Shown: positions 42,697-52,449, counted from the stretch's first letter. The stretch: 64,000 nucleotides of DNA from Bradyrhizobium sp. U87765 SZCCT0048 (GCF_018131225.1 NZ_JAFCMM010000001.1:806001-870000), one strand, 5' to 3'. Translations and numbers: made by a program. Notes: generated from the sequence alone by a model not told the origin.

Positions 42697-43628
42697 TGCT
42701 GCGCCTCGTCCTCCGCGCGCGCGCCATCCTGCGCGACGCCACCAAGCCCCTGGTCGAGGCGCTGGTCGGCGGCCTCGTGGTCGTGCTGCTGCGCGTGACC
42801 CGGCACTTCGACGCCGAGCGCACAGCAGGCGCGTTCGCGAAGATCACGCGCACGGTCGGGCCGTACCTGCCCGAGCACAAGATCGGCCGCGCCAACCTCA
42901 AGGCCGCCTTTCCCGACAAGAGCGACGCCGAGATCGAGACCATCCTGCTCGGTGTGTGGGAGAATCTCGGCCGCGTCGGCGCTGAGGTTGCCCATCTCGA
43001 CCATGTCTGGGATCTCGACCCCGCCCATCCCGAGCGCAGCCGCATCGAGCTCGCGCCGGGCACGGCGGAGATCTTCGGCAAGCTCCACGACGACGGCAAG
43101 GGCGCGCTAATCTTCGCCTCGCATCTCGCCAACTGGGAGCTGCCCGCCCTCGCCGCGCCGGCCTATGGCCTGGACTCCGCGGTGCTGTTCCGCCGGCCCA
43201 ACATCGCCGCCGCCGACCGTGCCATCCAGAAGATCCGCGCCGTGAACATGGGCACCATGGTCGCGACGACGCCGGATGCGCCGCTGCGGCTGGCGCGGGC
43301 GCTGGAGGACGGCGTCCATGTCGGCATGCTGGTCGACCAGCATTTCGGCCGCGGCGTCGACGTCACCTTCTTCGGCCGCAAGGCCAAGGCCAACCCGCTG
43401 CTGGCGCGCCTCGCGCGCCAAATCGAGGTGCCGATCCATGGCGTACGCATCATCCGCCTGCCCGGCTACCGCTTCCGCGCCGAACTGTCGCCGGAAGTCG
43501 TCCCGGCGCGCGACGCCGCCGGCAAGATCGACGTCGCCGCCACCATGCAGGCGGTGACGACGGTGATCGAAGGCTGGGTGCGCGAGCATCCCGAGCAATG
43601 GCTGTGGCTGCACCGCCGCTGGCGGTGA
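42696..43628 (+). CDS. lpxXL: LpxXL: lipid A very-long-chain acyltransferase (LpxL/HtrB family)
   Basis: A 310-residue inner-membrane acyltransferase of the LpxL/HtrB/MsbB family. The catalytic His-x4-acidic motif is HLANWE, followed by ELPALAAPAYG and DQHFGRGVDVTFFGRKAKANPL, the second family block. The C-terminus ends EQWLWLHRRWR. It is expected to transfer the 28-carbon chain from AcpXL to the lipid A primary acyl groups. The ATG at 42696 forms TGATG with the preceding stop. It is the last gene of the cluster; a repeat element follows. Confidence 0.94.
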   Translation: MLRLVLRARAILRDATKPLVEALVGGLVVVLLRVTRHFDAERTAGAFAKITRTVGPYLPEHKIGRANLKAAFPDKSDAEIETILLGVWENLGRVGAEVAHLDHVWDLDPAHPERSRIELAPGTAEIFGKLHDDGKGALIFASHLANWELPALAAPAYGLDSAVLFRRPNIAAADRAIQKIRAVNMGTMVATTPDAPLRLARALEDGVHVGMLVDQHFGRGVDVTFFGRKAKANPLLARLARQIEVPIHGVRIIRLPGYRFRAELSPEVVPARDAAGKIDVAATMQAVTTVIEGWVREHPEQWLWLHRRWR

Positions 43629-43955
43629 TGGCGGCGTTCTGCGGATCCAGCTCGTTAACGCGCATCTACCTCTCACCTCATCCTGAGGAGCAGGAGCAGC
43701 CTGCGTCTCGAAGGATGAGGCCCCAGCGCATTCAATCATCGTGGCACTCGACCCGGGCGGCGACGCATTGGCCTCATGGTTCGCAACGCGCGGCTTCGCC
43801 GCGCTCCTCACCATGAGGGGAAGACCCCCCGCTCACTGAGCACCGCATGACCAGCAAACAGCGTGCGGTCCGAATGAACGCAGCAATTCTCCGGGATCGT
43901 TTCTCGCACGCCTCCCGGAGGTCGCCCGCTCATTCGAGCTAAAGATTGTGGTGCC
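43629..43955. other. intergenic region holding the bipartite dispersed repeat
   Basis: 327 nt between the convergent lpxXL and PotF-like genes. Most of it is the repeat described at 43676-43818. No gene is supported. A terminator for either flanking gene could be provided by the repeat stems. Confidence 0.6.
43676..43818. repeat. bipartite palindromic repeat (CCTCATCCT...AGGATGAGG and CCTCATGGT...ACCATGAGG)
   Basis: Two inverted-repeat units lie side by side. CCTCATCCT at 43676-43684 pairs with AGGATGAGG at 43712-43720; CCTCATGGT at 43772-43780 pairs with ACCATGAGG at 43810-43818. The inner parts include GTCTCGA and GCGCGGCTTCGCCGCGC. This two-part design matches a dispersed intergenic repeat I know from Bradyrhizobium-group genomes. 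No coding frame runs through it. Confidence 0.7.
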
Positions 43956-45047
43956 TCAACGCCCCGTCTTCACCCGCGTCCACAGCCGGTTGATCACCCG
44001 CTGCGCCGCAGGCTCGCGGGCGGTGATGACGAACAGCTTCTTCAGCGTCGCCTCGTCCGGATAGACCGTGGTGTCGCCGGCCACCTTGGGGCTGATGAGC
44101 TTCTGGCTCGCGAGGTTGCCGTTGGCATAGGACAGGAAGTCGGAATTCCTCGCCGCAATCTCCGGGCGATAGAGGAAATTGATGAGCGCGTATGCCTCGG
44201 CAACGTTCTTGGCATCCGCCGGAATGGCGAGATTGTCGAAGAACATCTGCGCGCCTTCCCTCGGAATGGCATAGCCGATCTCGACGCCGTTGTTGGCCTC
44301 CGTCGCGCGGCTCTGGGCCTGCTTGATATCGCCGGACCAGCCGACCACGAGACAGATCTCGCCGGTGGCGAGCCCGTTGAGATACTCCGAGGAATGAAAC
44401 TTGCGCACAGAGGGCCGCACCTTGCTGACGAGATCAGCGGCCTTTTCGAGGTCTTCGGGCTTGCTCGAATTGGGATCGAGGCCGAGATAGTTCAGCGCGG
44501 CCGGCAGGATGTCATCGGCCGAATCCAGCATGTGGACGCCGCAATCCCTGAACTTCGCCAGATTCTCGGGCTTGAAGACGATGTCCCAGGACTCGATCCT
44601 GGCATCCGGGCCGAGGATGGCGCGCACGGTCTTGACGTTGTAGCCGATGCCGGTAGTGCCCCACATGTAATTCACGGCATAGACGTTGCCGGGATCGTAC
44701 ACCGCAAGACGGTCGGCGACGAACGGCCAGGCGTTGGCAAGGTTCGGCAACTTCGCCTTGTCGAGCTTCTGGAAGACGCCGGCCTTGATCTGGCGCTGCA
44801 GGAAATAAGCCGTCGGCACCACGACATCGTAGCCCGATTTGCCCGCGAGCAGGCGCGTTTCGAGCGTCTCGTTGGCGTCGAATGTGTCGTAGACGACCTT
44901 GATGCCGGTCTCCCTGGTGAACTCGTCCAGCACACCCGGCGCGACGTAGTTCGACCAGTTGTAGAAGTTGACGACGCGCTCGTCGGCCCGCGCCTGAACG
45001 GCGGCGAGCAGCGTGGCGGCGGCAAACAGCAGGGGTGTGGCGCGCAT
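43956..45047 (-). CDS. polyamine-type ABC transporter substrate-binding protein (PotF-like)
   Basis: A 363-residue periplasmic binding protein of the PotD/PotF family. The signal peptide ends about residue 22 (AAVQARA). The mature part opens VVNFYNWSNYVAPGVLDEFTRETGIKVVYDTFDANETLETRLLAGKSGYDVVVPTAYF, the typical PotF start. VNYMWGTTGIGYNVK and the C-terminal FYPEIAARNS-like block (LYRPEIAARNSDFLSYANG) also fit. It binds putrescine, spermidine or a related amine. No potGHI genes are in the window, so it is an orphan receptor or works with a distant transporter. The aminotransferase gene lies upstream, 12 nt away on the same strand. Confidence 0.92.
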   Translation of the reverse strand: MRATPLLFAAATLLAAVQARADERVVNFYNWSNYVAPGVLDEFTRETGIKVVYDTFDANETLETRLLAGKSGYDVVVPTAYFLQRQIKAGVFQKLDKAKLPNLANAWPFVADRLAVYDPGNVYAVNYMWGTTGIGYNVKTVRAILGPDARIESWDIVFKPENLAKFRDCGVHMLDSADDILPAALNYLGLDPNSSKPEDLEKAADLVSKVRPSVRKFHSSEYLNGLATGEICLVVGWSGDIKQAQSRATEANNGVEIGYAIPREGAQMFFDNLAIPADAKNVAEAYALINFLYRPEIAARNSDFLSYANGNLASQKLISPKVAGDTTVYPDEATLKKLFVITAREPAAQRVINRLWTRVKTGR

Positions 45048-45059
45048 CCGTCCCTCCCC

Positions 45060-46214
45060 TCAACGGCCACGCAGCGCGCGCGACAGCCGCTCCAGCGCCG
45101 CGTCGATGGTCGCATCCTTCTTGGAGAAGCAGAAGCGGATCACCGACGTCACCGCGTCGTCCTCGTAGAATGCCGACACCGGGATCGCTGCGACCTTGTA
45201 CTCGGCGACAAGACGGCGGCAGAACTGCTCGTCGGTCTCGTTGAGGCCGAGCGGCGACAGATCGACGTTGAGGAAGTATGTGCCCTGCGACTGCAGCACG
45301 GGGAAGCCGAGGCTGTTGAGACCTTCCGTCAGGCGATCCCTGCTGCGCGCCAGTTCGTCGCGCATCGTGAGGAAATAATCATCGGGCTTGCCGAGGCCGT
45401 AGGCGACCGCGACCTGCAGGTTCGGCGGCGTGGTGAAGGTGAGGAACTGGTGCGACTTCGCCAGCACCCGCAGCAGCGGCGGCGCCGCACAGACGAAGCC
45501 GACCTTCCAGCCGGTGAGCGAGAAGATCTTGCCGGCGGAGCCGATCTTCACCGTGCGCTCGCGCATGCCGGGCATGGCGATCAGCGGAATGTGACTGCGA
45601 CCGTCGAAGATGACATGCTCCCACACCTCGTCGCAGATCGCGATCAGGTTGTACTCTCTGCAGATGCGCGCCAGCAGTTCGAGATCCTCGCGCGGATAGA
45701 CGACCGCCGACGGATTGAGCGGGTTGTTGAAGATGAGATACCTGGTCTTCGGCGTGATCGCAGCGCGCAACGCCTCCTCGGGAATGCGCCAGTGCGGCGG
45801 CTCCAGGCGCACGAAGCGCGGCACGCCGCCGGCACAGCGGATCAGCGGATTGTAGGCATCATACGCCGGCGGAAACACGATGACCTCGTCACCGGGCCGC
45901 ACGAGGCCGAGGATCGCGCCTGCGAGCGCTTCGGTCGCGCCCGACGTCACCAGCACCTCGCTCATCGGATCGAGCGTCACGCCATGCCAGTGACCGTAAT
46001 GCGCGGCGATCGCCTGGCGCAGCTCCGGCAGGCCCATCATCGACGGGTACTGGTTATAGCCGTTGAGCACCGCATCCGCTGCCTTGCGGCGGATGTCCTC
46101 GGGCCCCGCGTCGTCAGGAAAGCCCTGGCCGAGATTGATGGCATCGTGGTCGCGCGCGAGCTGCGACATCGCCTCGAAGATGGTGACCGGCAGGTCGGCG
46201 AAGACCGGATTCAT
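45060..46214 (-). CDS. pyridoxal-phosphate aminotransferase, class I/II
   Basis: A 384-residue fold-type I aminotransferase (YbdL/AspC-like). It begins IFEAMSQLARDHDAINLGQGFPDD, with GYNQYPSMMGLPELRQAIA, VTSGATEALAGAILG, NNPLNPSAVVYP and the PLP-lysine block GSAGKIFSLTGWKVGFVCA. The C-terminus carries the conserved Arg in VIRFCFSKKD. Methionine, kynurenine or glutamine transamination are possible. It lies between the rhodanese gene (9 nt) and the PotF-like gene (12 nt), so the three are probably one operon. Confidence 0.92.
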   Translation of the reverse strand: MNPVFADLPVTIFEAMSQLARDHDAINLGQGFPDDAGPEDIRRKAADAVLNGYNQYPSMMGLPELRQAIAAHYGHWHGVTLDPMSEVLVTSGATEALAGAILGLVRPGDEVIVFPPAYDAYNPLIRCAGGVPRFVRLEPPHWRIPEEALRAAITPKTRYLIFNNPLNPSAVVYPREDLELLARICREYNLIAICDEVWEHVIFDGRSHIPLIAMPGMRERTVKIGSAGKIFSLTGWKVGFVCAAPPLLRVLAKSHQFLTFTTPPNLQVAVAYGLGKPDDYFLTMRDELARSRDRLTEGLNSLGFPVLQSQGTYFLNVDLSPLGLNETDEQFCRRLVAEYKVAAIPVSAFYEDDAVTSVIRFCFSKKDATIDAALERLSRALRGR

Positions 46215-46223
46215 GATGCCGTG

Positions 46224-46559
46224 TCAGCCGCCGGTCTTCACGGGCAGGCCCGCGGCCTTCCAGGCGAGGATGCCGCCCTCGAGATGGGAATCATACGGCA
46301 GGCCGTCGGCCTGCGCGGCGAGCGAAGCGGTGACGGAGCGACGGCCCGAGCGGCAGGCGAACACGACGGTCTTGCCCTGCGGGTCGGGAATGTCGCCGGG
46401 ATCGAACGACGACAGCGGCAGCACGACCGCGTCCGGGTAGGCCTCGACCTCGACCTCGTTGGGCTCACGCACGTCGATCAGAAGGTAGCGGCCGTCGGCG
46501 ACTCCGGCCGCGACGTCGGCCGCTTTCAAATCATGCACGCGATGGGGTTGGTCCGACAC
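46224..46559 (-). CDS. rhodanese-like domain protein
   Basis: A 111-residue single-domain rhodanese (GlpE/PspE size). YLLIDVREPNEVEVE is the first CH2 block and the active-site loop is VFACRSGRRS with the catalytic Cys. It may transfer sulfur or act as a sulfane carrier. No signal peptide is seen. It is the first gene of the rhodanese-aminotransferase-PotF set. Confidence 0.93.
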   Translation of the reverse strand: MSDQPHRVHDLKAADVAAGVADGRYLLIDVREPNEVEVEAYPDAVVLPLSSFDPGDIPDPQGKTVVFACRSGRRSVTASLAAQADGLPYDSHLEGGILAWKAAGLPVKTGG

Positions 46560-46735
46560 GCGGAGCTCCTTGATCCAGATGGTCCATCAGTCGCCGAAAC
46601 GGCAGCCGCAGCGGCACAGACGCCGCCGGGCGGGCGCCAACGTCCCTTTTTATGGCTGAAAAATCAAGCACCGCCGGGCTTCGGGCCGGTCAACCCTGCC
46701 CGGCACGGATGCGGCCGCAACTCCGGATGGAAATC

Positions 46736-48658
46736 CTAGATGCTGACCTGCGTGCCGACCTCGACAACACGGCCGGTCGGGATCTGGAAATAGTCGGTGG
46801 CGTCGTTGGCCGAACGGCTGAGAGCAATGAACAGATGGTCCTGCCAGCGCGGCATGCCCGAATGGGCCGCCGGCTTCAGCGCCCGGCGGGACAGGAAGAA
46901 CGACGTCGACATGATGTCGAACTGCCAGCCGAGCTTGCGGGCAACCGCGAGTGCCTTCGGCACGTTCGGCGTCTCCATAAAGCCGAAGCGCAGCGCCACG
47001 CGCGAGAAGGTCGGGCTGATCTGCTCGAGGCGAACGCGCTCGGAGACGTCGATGCGCGGCGTCGACGCGGTCTCGATGGTGAGAATAACGTTCTTCTCGT
47101 GAAGCACTTTGTAGTGCTTCAGACTATGCATCAGCGCGGTCGGAGCACTGAGCGGGTCGCTGGTCAGGAACACCGCCGTTCCCGGTACGCGCTGCGGCGG
47201 CTTTTTCTCCAGCATGGCGACGAGGTCGGCGAGCGGCAGTTCCAGCTTGCGCGACTTCTCGAACAACAGCCGGCTGCCACGCCGCCAAGTGTACATCAGC
47301 AGCATCACGACGCCGCCAAGCGCCAGCGGCACCCAGCCGCCCTCGAACACCTTGAGCAGGTTGGCGCCGAGGAACGTGAGGTCGAGCAGCAGGAATGGCG
47401 CGATCAGCGCCGCCGCGGCAACCGCGGACCAGCGCCACACCTTCCAGATCACCACAAAGCCCATCAGCGCGGTCACCACCATCGTGCCGGTCACCGAGAT
47501 GCCGTACGCCGAGGCCAGCGCGCTCGACGAGCGGAACAGCACGACCAGCAGGACCACCGCGACCAGCAGCAGCGTATTGACCCGCGGGATGTAGATCTGG
47601 CCGGCGTGGGATTCCGACGTGTGGCGGATCTCGAAGCGCGGCAGCAGGCCGAGCTGGATCGCCTGGCGGGTGAGCGAATAGGCGCCGGTGATCACCGCCT
47701 GGCTGGCGATCACGGTGGCGACGGTCGCCATCGCCACCATCGGCAGCAGCGCCCAGTCCGGGAACATGAGGTAGAACGGGTTCTCGATCGCCTTGGGATT
47801 GGCGATCACCAGCGCGCCCTGCCCAAGGTAGTTCAGCGCCAGCGACGGCAGCACGATACACAGCCAGGCGCTCTGGATCGGCCGCTTGCCGAAATGGCCG
47901 AGGTCGGCATAGAGCGCCTCCGCGCCGGTCACCGCCAGGAACACCGCGCCCAGCGTCACCAGACCGATGACGCCATGATGCAGCATGAAGCTGACGGCGT
48001 TGAACGGATTGAACGCCATCAGCACTTCCGGGTGCCTGGCGATCTGCGGCAGCGCCGCGAGCCCGATGATGGCGAACCACACCGCCATGATCGGACCGAA
48101 GAACGCCGCGACCCGCGCGGTACCGCGCGACTGCACAGCAAACAGCGCCAGCAGGATCACGAGGGTCAGCGGCACCACATAGGGATCGAAAGCTTCGGTC
48201 GCGATCTTGATGCCCTCGATCGCCGACAGAACCGACAGCGCTGGCGTGATAACGGCGTCGCCATAGAACAACGCACCACTGATAATGCCGAGAAGTACAA
48301 TCGTACCGCTACGGCCAGACAGCGCCCGCTGGGCCAGGGCCATCAGGGCGAGCGTGCCGCCCTCGCCGTTGTTGTCCGCCCGCATCAGGATCAGGACGTA
48401 TTTGAGGGTGACCACCACGATCAGCGCCCAGATGATCAGGGAGATCACCCCGATCACGGCATGGGGGGTCACCCCGTCCGCCGACGCCGCGGCCGTCACG
48501 GCCTCGCGGAAGGCGTACAGCGGGCTGGTGCCGATGTCGCCGTAGACGACGCCGATGCTGCCGAGCAGCAGCGCCCTGTAACTGGCTGTCGAGTGGGTCT
48601 CGCCATAGCCATTCGCCGCCGGGGATTCCGCGGCGGTTACTGTGACTTCGGACTGCAT
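46736..48658 (-). CDS. kup: Kup-type potassium uptake permease
   Basis: A 640-residue K+/H+ symporter of the KUP/HAK family, with about twelve N-terminal membrane segments and a cytoplasmic C-terminus. The hallmark [22 protein letters not shown] is at about 33-54, and [17 protein letters not shown] follows. The ATG has GAGGTGGG upstream. The 181-nt leader carries two direct repeats of CGTGACATG on the minus strand, possibly regulatory. Confidence 0.95.
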   Translation of the reverse strand: MQSEVTVTAAESPAANGYGETHSTASYRALLLGSIGVVYGDIGTSPLYAFREAVTAAASADGVTPHAVIGVISLIIWALIVVVTLKYVLILMRADNNGEGGTLALMALAQRALSGRSGTIVLLGIISGALFYGDAVITPALSVLSAIEGIKIATEAFDPYVVPLTLVILLALFAVQSRGTARVAAFFGPIMAVWFAIIGLAALPQIARHPEVLMAFNPFNAVSFMLHHGVIGLVTLGAVFLAVTGAEALYADLGHFGKRPIQSAWLCIVLPSLALNYLGQGALVIANPKAIENPFYLMFPDWALLPMVAMATVATVIASQAVITGAYSLTRQAIQLGLLPRFEIRHTSESHAGQIYIPRVNTLLLVAVVLLVVLFRSSSALASAYGISVTGTMVVTALMGFVVIWKVWRWSAVAAAALIAPFLLLDLTFLGANLLKVFEGGWVPLALGGVVMLLMYTWRRGSRLLFEKSRKLELPLADLVAMLEKKPPQRVPGTAVFLTSDPLSAPTALMHSLKHYKVLHEKNVILTIETASTPRIDVSERVRLEQISPTFSRVALRFGFMETPNVPKALAVARKLGWQFDIMSTSFFLSRRALKPAAHSGMPRWQDHLFIALSRSANDATDYFQIPTGRVVEVGTQVSI

Positions 48659-48765
48659 GAAAGACCCACCTCGATTGCTTCACCGCACAATGGCAAGCGG
48701 CGGCTTATAGTTCCGCGCATAGTGCATAGGTTAGCGCATTTTCAGGCCTCAGGCATGCAAAAGAG

Positions 48766-48797
48766 CATGTCACGGCGAATGCCATGATCATGTCACG
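48766..48797 (-). promoter_or_regulatory. tandem CGTGACATG repeats upstream of kup
   Basis: The 9-bp word CATGTCACG (CGTGACATG on the minus strand) occurs at 48766-48774 and 48789-48797, 23 bp apart start to start, close to two helical turns. It lies about 110-140 nt before the kup ATG and just after motB. This suggests a regulator binding site but no known motif was matched. Confidence 0.3.
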
Positions 48798-48839
48798 ACA
48801 CGCCCCACCCTCGCAATCGGGGGAAATACGCCGGTAGAA

Positions 48840-49670
48840 TCAGGGCTTTAGGTTAGGCGGCAGCGGCGGATCCTCACGCATCAGCGTGATGGTCACGCGG
48901 CGATTGGCCGCCAGCGAGGGATCATCGGGAAACAGCGGCTGGGTGTCGGCCTTGCCGGTCACGCCAAAGATGTGTCCCGGCGGCAACCCCTCGCGCTCCA
49001 GAATCTGACGCACCGTATTGGCCCTGTCCGCGGACAGATCGAAGGCGTCATAGCCGGTGCGCGGCGAGACGAAGCCGGCGGCGGTGTGGCCGGAGATCGT
49101 GATTCGCAGCGGCGTCGCCTTGAGCGGCGCCGCCAGCTTCTGCAGCAGCACGCGGGTGCGCTCATAGGGCTCCTTGGAGCCGTCGGCGAACATCGAGCGG
49201 CCGTCCTGATCGATGATCTCGAGGTTGAGGCCCTGCTTGGTCTCCTCGAACATGATGTGCTTGGAGATCTCGGTCAGCTCCGGCATGTCCTGCAGCGCCT
49301 GGCGCAGCGAGGCCGACGCCAGCGCGAATTCGCGGTCGGTCTTCATCCGCGCGCCGGTGACCCGGCTGTTTTCCTCCTGGTCCGGCGTCGGGGTGTTGGA
49401 CGATTCTTCCGGATTGATATGCGCGACGTTCTTCAGCTTGGCGCGCGTCGGCAGCCCGTCGGTCTCGATCACGCCGGAATAGCGCGCCTCGTTCTGCACG
49501 CCGAATGCCTCGCGCATCGAGCCGGCGACGATCTTGAGCTTCTGCTGATCCTGGGTGGAGAACGCGCAGAGCATCACGAAGAAGCTCATCAGCAGTCCCA
49601 TCAGGTCGGCGAAGGTCACGAACCAACCGTGGCCGCCGGCATGCCCGTCGTGCTTTTTCTTCCTCGCCAT
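48840..49670 (-). CDS. motB: MotB-family flagellar motor stator protein
   Basis: A 276-residue protein with one membrane segment (GWFVTFADLMGLLMSFFVMLCAF) carrying the ion-binding Asp22, then a linker and an OmpA-like peptidoglycan-binding domain at about 150-265 (ISGHTAAG, DLSADRANTVRQIL, ANRRVTITL). It starts MARKKKHDGH, typical of MotB/LafU. It is encoded right after motA (24 nt) on the same strand. No other flagellar genes are in the window. Confidence 0.9.
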   Translation of the reverse strand: MARKKKHDGHAGGHGWFVTFADLMGLLMSFFVMLCAFSTQDQQKLKIVAGSMREAFGVQNEARYSGVIETDGLPTRAKLKNVAHINPEESSNTPTPDQEENSRVTGARMKTDREFALASASLRQALQDMPELTEISKHIMFEETKQGLNLEIIDQDGRSMFADGSKEPYERTRVLLQKLAAPLKATPLRITISGHTAAGFVSPRTGYDAFDLSADRANTVRQILEREGLPPGHIFGVTGKADTQPLFPDDPSLAANRRVTITLMREDPPLPPNLKP

Positions 49671-49694
49671 CGGCCTCGGTCCAGCTCGCTGCCG

Positions 49695-50468
49695 TTACGC
49701 CGGAACGGGCTCGTCGGCGCTGTGACGATGTTTTTCCGGCAGGTAGGCCAGCAGCATCTCGCGCACCAGCGCCGAGCTCTTGGAGTCGCGGATCATCAGG
49801 ATGCCGTCGATGATCAAGGTGCGGTTGGTGTCCTCGTCGTGCAGCTTGAGCTGCAGCTTGTCGGCGATCGGCAGACAGAAGATGTTGGCGACGACGGCGC
49901 CGTAGAGCGTGGCGAGCAGCGCGGTCGCCATGAACGGGCCGAGCTTGGCGGGATCGCTCATGTTGGCGAACATCTGCACCATGCCGATGATGGTGCCGAC
50001 CATGCCGAACGCCGGCGCGCAGTCGCCGATGGCGCGATAGATCTTCTGTCCCTCGTCGAGATGGGCGACGAAGTTGTCGCGATCGCGCTCGAGGTTGTCG
50101 CGGATGAAGTCGACGTCGTAGCCGTCGGCGACGTAGCGGATGCCCTTGGCCAGGAACGGATCGTCGATCTCGACCTTCTCGAGGCCGACCGGGCCCTGCT
50201 TGCGGGCGATCTCGGCGAGGCTGGCAAGCTGATCGACGAGCTCACGCGCGGTGGTCCGGCGCATGGTGAACGCGAACTTGGCGCCGAGCGGCAGGCCATG
50301 GAGCATCGAGCTCAGCGGAAAACGGATCAGCGTCGCGGCGAACGAACCGCCGAAGATGATGATGGCGGCATGTTCGGACACGAACATTTCGAGGTCGCCA
50401 CCCAGGAGCATCATCACTGCGATGACGGCCGTGCCTACGAGGAGGCCGATACTGGTGGCGAAATCCAT
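49695..50468 (-). CDS. motA: MotA/PomA-type motor stator protein
   Basis: A 257-residue inner-membrane protein with four hydrophobic segments. The start MDFATSIGLLVGTAVIAVMMLLGGDLEMFVSEHAAIIIFGGSFAATLIRFP resembles the shorter PomA/MotP type. A cytoplasmic loop follows and GMVGTIIGMVQMF and LYGAVVANIFCLPIADKL form the channel helices. The ATG at 50468 is preferred to an upstream start because the family begins at MDF. With MotB it forms the torque unit. The resemblance to PomA raises the option of sodium drive, which needs experiment. Confidence 0.9.
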   Translation of the reverse strand: MDFATSIGLLVGTAVIAVMMLLGGDLEMFVSEHAAIIIFGGSFAATLIRFPLSSMLHGLPLGAKFAFTMRRTTARELVDQLASLAEIARKQGPVGLEKVEIDDPFLAKGIRYVADGYDVDFIRDNLERDRDNFVAHLDEGQKIYRAIGDCAPAFGMVGTIIGMVQMFANMSDPAKLGPFMATALLATLYGAVVANIFCLPIADKLQLKLHDEDTNRTLIIDGILMIRDSKSSALVREMLLAYLPEKHRHSADEPVPA

Positions 50469-50742
50469 GGGGAAAGCTCCGACGCGTCCGCGCACTCACA
50501 CGACCGTCGGTCCTGGACGGGCGGCGGGCCCTTCTGGACCACGCGTCGTCACCCTAGCGTCTGCGCCATTAAGGACGGGTAAAACCAAAGCGACCACGAA
50601 CCGCCGATGGCTTGTGATCCAACGACTTGCGCCGTTCCGGCCGGCCATTTCGCGCCAATGGATGTCGCCTTCCGACAGCGCCGGCCGCGCCACCGCAAGA
50701 TTTTGTTAACATTCGGGAAGTGGCAGCCCGGCCGCAGCCGCG

Positions 50743-51636
50743 TCAGTTCAGGCGGGCGGGCCGGTCGCCGGTCTCGGGCTTGGCGGCCTCGAAGGTCGAC
50801 GACGGCTCATCGAGCGCGCCGGCGACGCCGGCGCTTCTCGCCACAGCGGCAGCCGCGGCCGTCGCCGCGCGTTCATGGCGGCGGTAGGACAGCCAGCCGA
50901 ACGGCAAGGTCGCGAGATAGACCAGCGCCCCTACGGACAGCATGTGCCAGGGGTAGCCGATGAGCAGCGCGATCACGAGAATGACGCAGAAGAACACCGG
51001 CAGCACCATCTCGGGCGGCACGCGGGTGCTGATGGTCTTGCCGGAGAACACCGGCAGCCGCGACACCATCAGGAAGGCGATCAGCAGGGTATAGAGCGCG
51101 ACCAGTGTGGTCGGCAGCTTGGGCAGATCGAGGAACGACAGGTAGATCGGCAGCAACCCGAGCAGCGCGCCAGCCGGCGCCGGCACGCCGGTGAAGAAGC
51201 CCGCCGCATAGGACGGCTGGTTGGGGGCGTCGATGTTGGCGTTGAAGCGCGCCAGCCGCAGGCCACCGCTGATCGCGAAGATCATCGCGGCGATCCAGCC
51301 GACATTGTTGAGTTCGTGAAGCTGCCAGAAATACAGGATCAGGCCGGGCGTGACGCCGAAATTGACGAAATCGGCGAGACTGTCGAGCTCGGCACCGAAC
51401 CGCGACTGCCCCTTGATCGCCCGCGCCACGCGGCCGTCGATGCCGTCGAGCAGCGCCGCGAACACGATGGCGGCGAGCGCGAGCTCCAGCCGTCCCTCAG
51501 TCGACAGGCGGATCGCCGTCAGGCCGGCGCAGATCGCCAGCAGCGTGATGACGTTCGGCACCAGCATCCGCAGCGGAATCGGCCGGAACCGGCGGCGCTT
51601 CGGGTCGGGGGATTTCGGATCGTAGGGCATCGACAT
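50743..51636 (-). CDS. pssA: CDP-diacylglycerol-serine O-phosphatidyltransferase
   Basis: A 297-residue integral membrane enzyme of the CDP-alcohol phosphatidyltransferase family. The signature DGIDGRVARAIKGQSRFGAELDSLADFVNFG is complete. Several hydrophobic segments follow, and the C-terminus is Ala-rich with no family features. It makes phosphatidylserine, the substrate of Psd encoded just upstream (75 nt). The ATG at 51636 (MSMPYDPKSPDPKRRRFRPIP) is chosen over longer in-frame starts. Confidence 0.94.
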   Translation of the reverse strand: MSMPYDPKSPDPKRRRFRPIPLRMLVPNVITLLAICAGLTAIRLSTEGRLELALAAIVFAALLDGIDGRVARAIKGQSRFGAELDSLADFVNFGVTPGLILYFWQLHELNNVGWIAAMIFAISGGLRLARFNANIDAPNQPSYAAGFFTGVPAPAGALLGLLPIYLSFLDLPKLPTTLVALYTLLIAFLMVSRLPVFSGKTISTRVPPEMVLPVFFCVILVIALLIGYPWHMLSVGALVYLATLPFGWLSYRRHERAATAAAAAVARSAGVAGALDEPSSTFEAAKPETGDRPARLN

Positions 51637-51711
51637 GGACCCAATATAGCGACGGCGCGGGGCCTCCGCCATTGCCGGCCCGGGCCACATGAGGCCCGCG
51701 CCGCCTGACGG

Positions 51712-52410
51712 TTAATCCACCCGGTAGGTGCGGCCGGCGTCGCCGGCGCGGAAGTCGGCGAGCACGGTCTCGCCGGCGATCGCGGTCTGCCCCTCCGAGA
51801 CCAGCACCTTGCCGCCTTCGGGCAGGTAGACGTCGAGGCGGGAGCCGAAGCGGATCAGACCGAACCGCTCGCCGGCGCCGAGCGTCTGGCCCTCACGCAC
51901 GAAGGAGACGATGCGCCGCGCCACGAGGCCGGCGATCTGGACCACGCCGATGCGCCCGTCCGGGGTCGAGATCACCAGCGAGTTACGCTCGTTGTCCTCG
52001 CTCGCCTTGTCGAGTTCGGCGTTGATGAACTTGCCCGGGCGATAGGCGATGCGCTCGATGCGGCCGGCCACGGGGCTGCGGTTCACGTGGCAGTTGAACA
52101 CGCTCATGAACACCGAGACGCGCAGCAGCGGCTTGTCGCCAAGGCCGAGCTCCGCCGGTGGCACCACCTGGGCGATCAGCGACACCCGGCCGTCGGCGGG
52201 CGACACCACCATGCCCTCCCGCACCGGCGTGACCCGCACCGGGTCGCGGAAGAACAGCGCGCACCATACCGTGAGCACCACGCCGATCCAGCCGAGCGGC
52301 GGCCAGATCCAGAACAGGATCAGGCTGGCGAGCGCAAATCCGCCGATAAAGGGATAGCCCTCCGGGTGGATCGGGGGAATTTGCGCGCGAATCGAATTGA
52401 CGATGGACAT
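51712..52410 (-). CDS. psd: phosphatidylserine decarboxylase proenzyme
   Basis: A 232-residue short-type Psd. The self-cleavage site is [11 protein letters not shown] with Gly189-Ser190; Ser190 becomes the pyruvoyl group of the alpha chain. Asp73 (SPADG) and His108 (NCHVNRSP) complete the autoprocessing triad. One or two N-terminal hydrophobic segments anchor it to the inner membrane. It produces phosphatidylethanolamine from the PssA product. It follows the ABC exporter gene by 39 nt. Confidence 0.95.
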   Translation of the reverse strand: MSIVNSIRAQIPPIHPEGYPFIGGFALASLILFWIWPPLGWIGVVLTVWCALFFRDPVRVTPVREGMVVSPADGRVSLIAQVVPPAELGLGDKPLLRVSVFMSVFNCHVNRSPVAGRIERIAYRPGKFINAELDKASEDNERNSLVISTPDGRIGVVQIAGLVARRIVSFVREGQTLGAGERFGLIRFGSRLDVYLPEGGKVLVSEGQTAIAGETVLADFRAGDAGRTYRVD

Positions 52411-52449
52411 CGGGTCAACCTGGCTGAGCGGAAATGACGTGAACGGCGG

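Noticed and set aside
46674..46689. Hairpin CCGGGCTTCGGGCCGG after kup as terminator
   Set aside because: The stem is short with an internal mismatch and the T-run comes about 12 nt later, so it was not listed as a feature.
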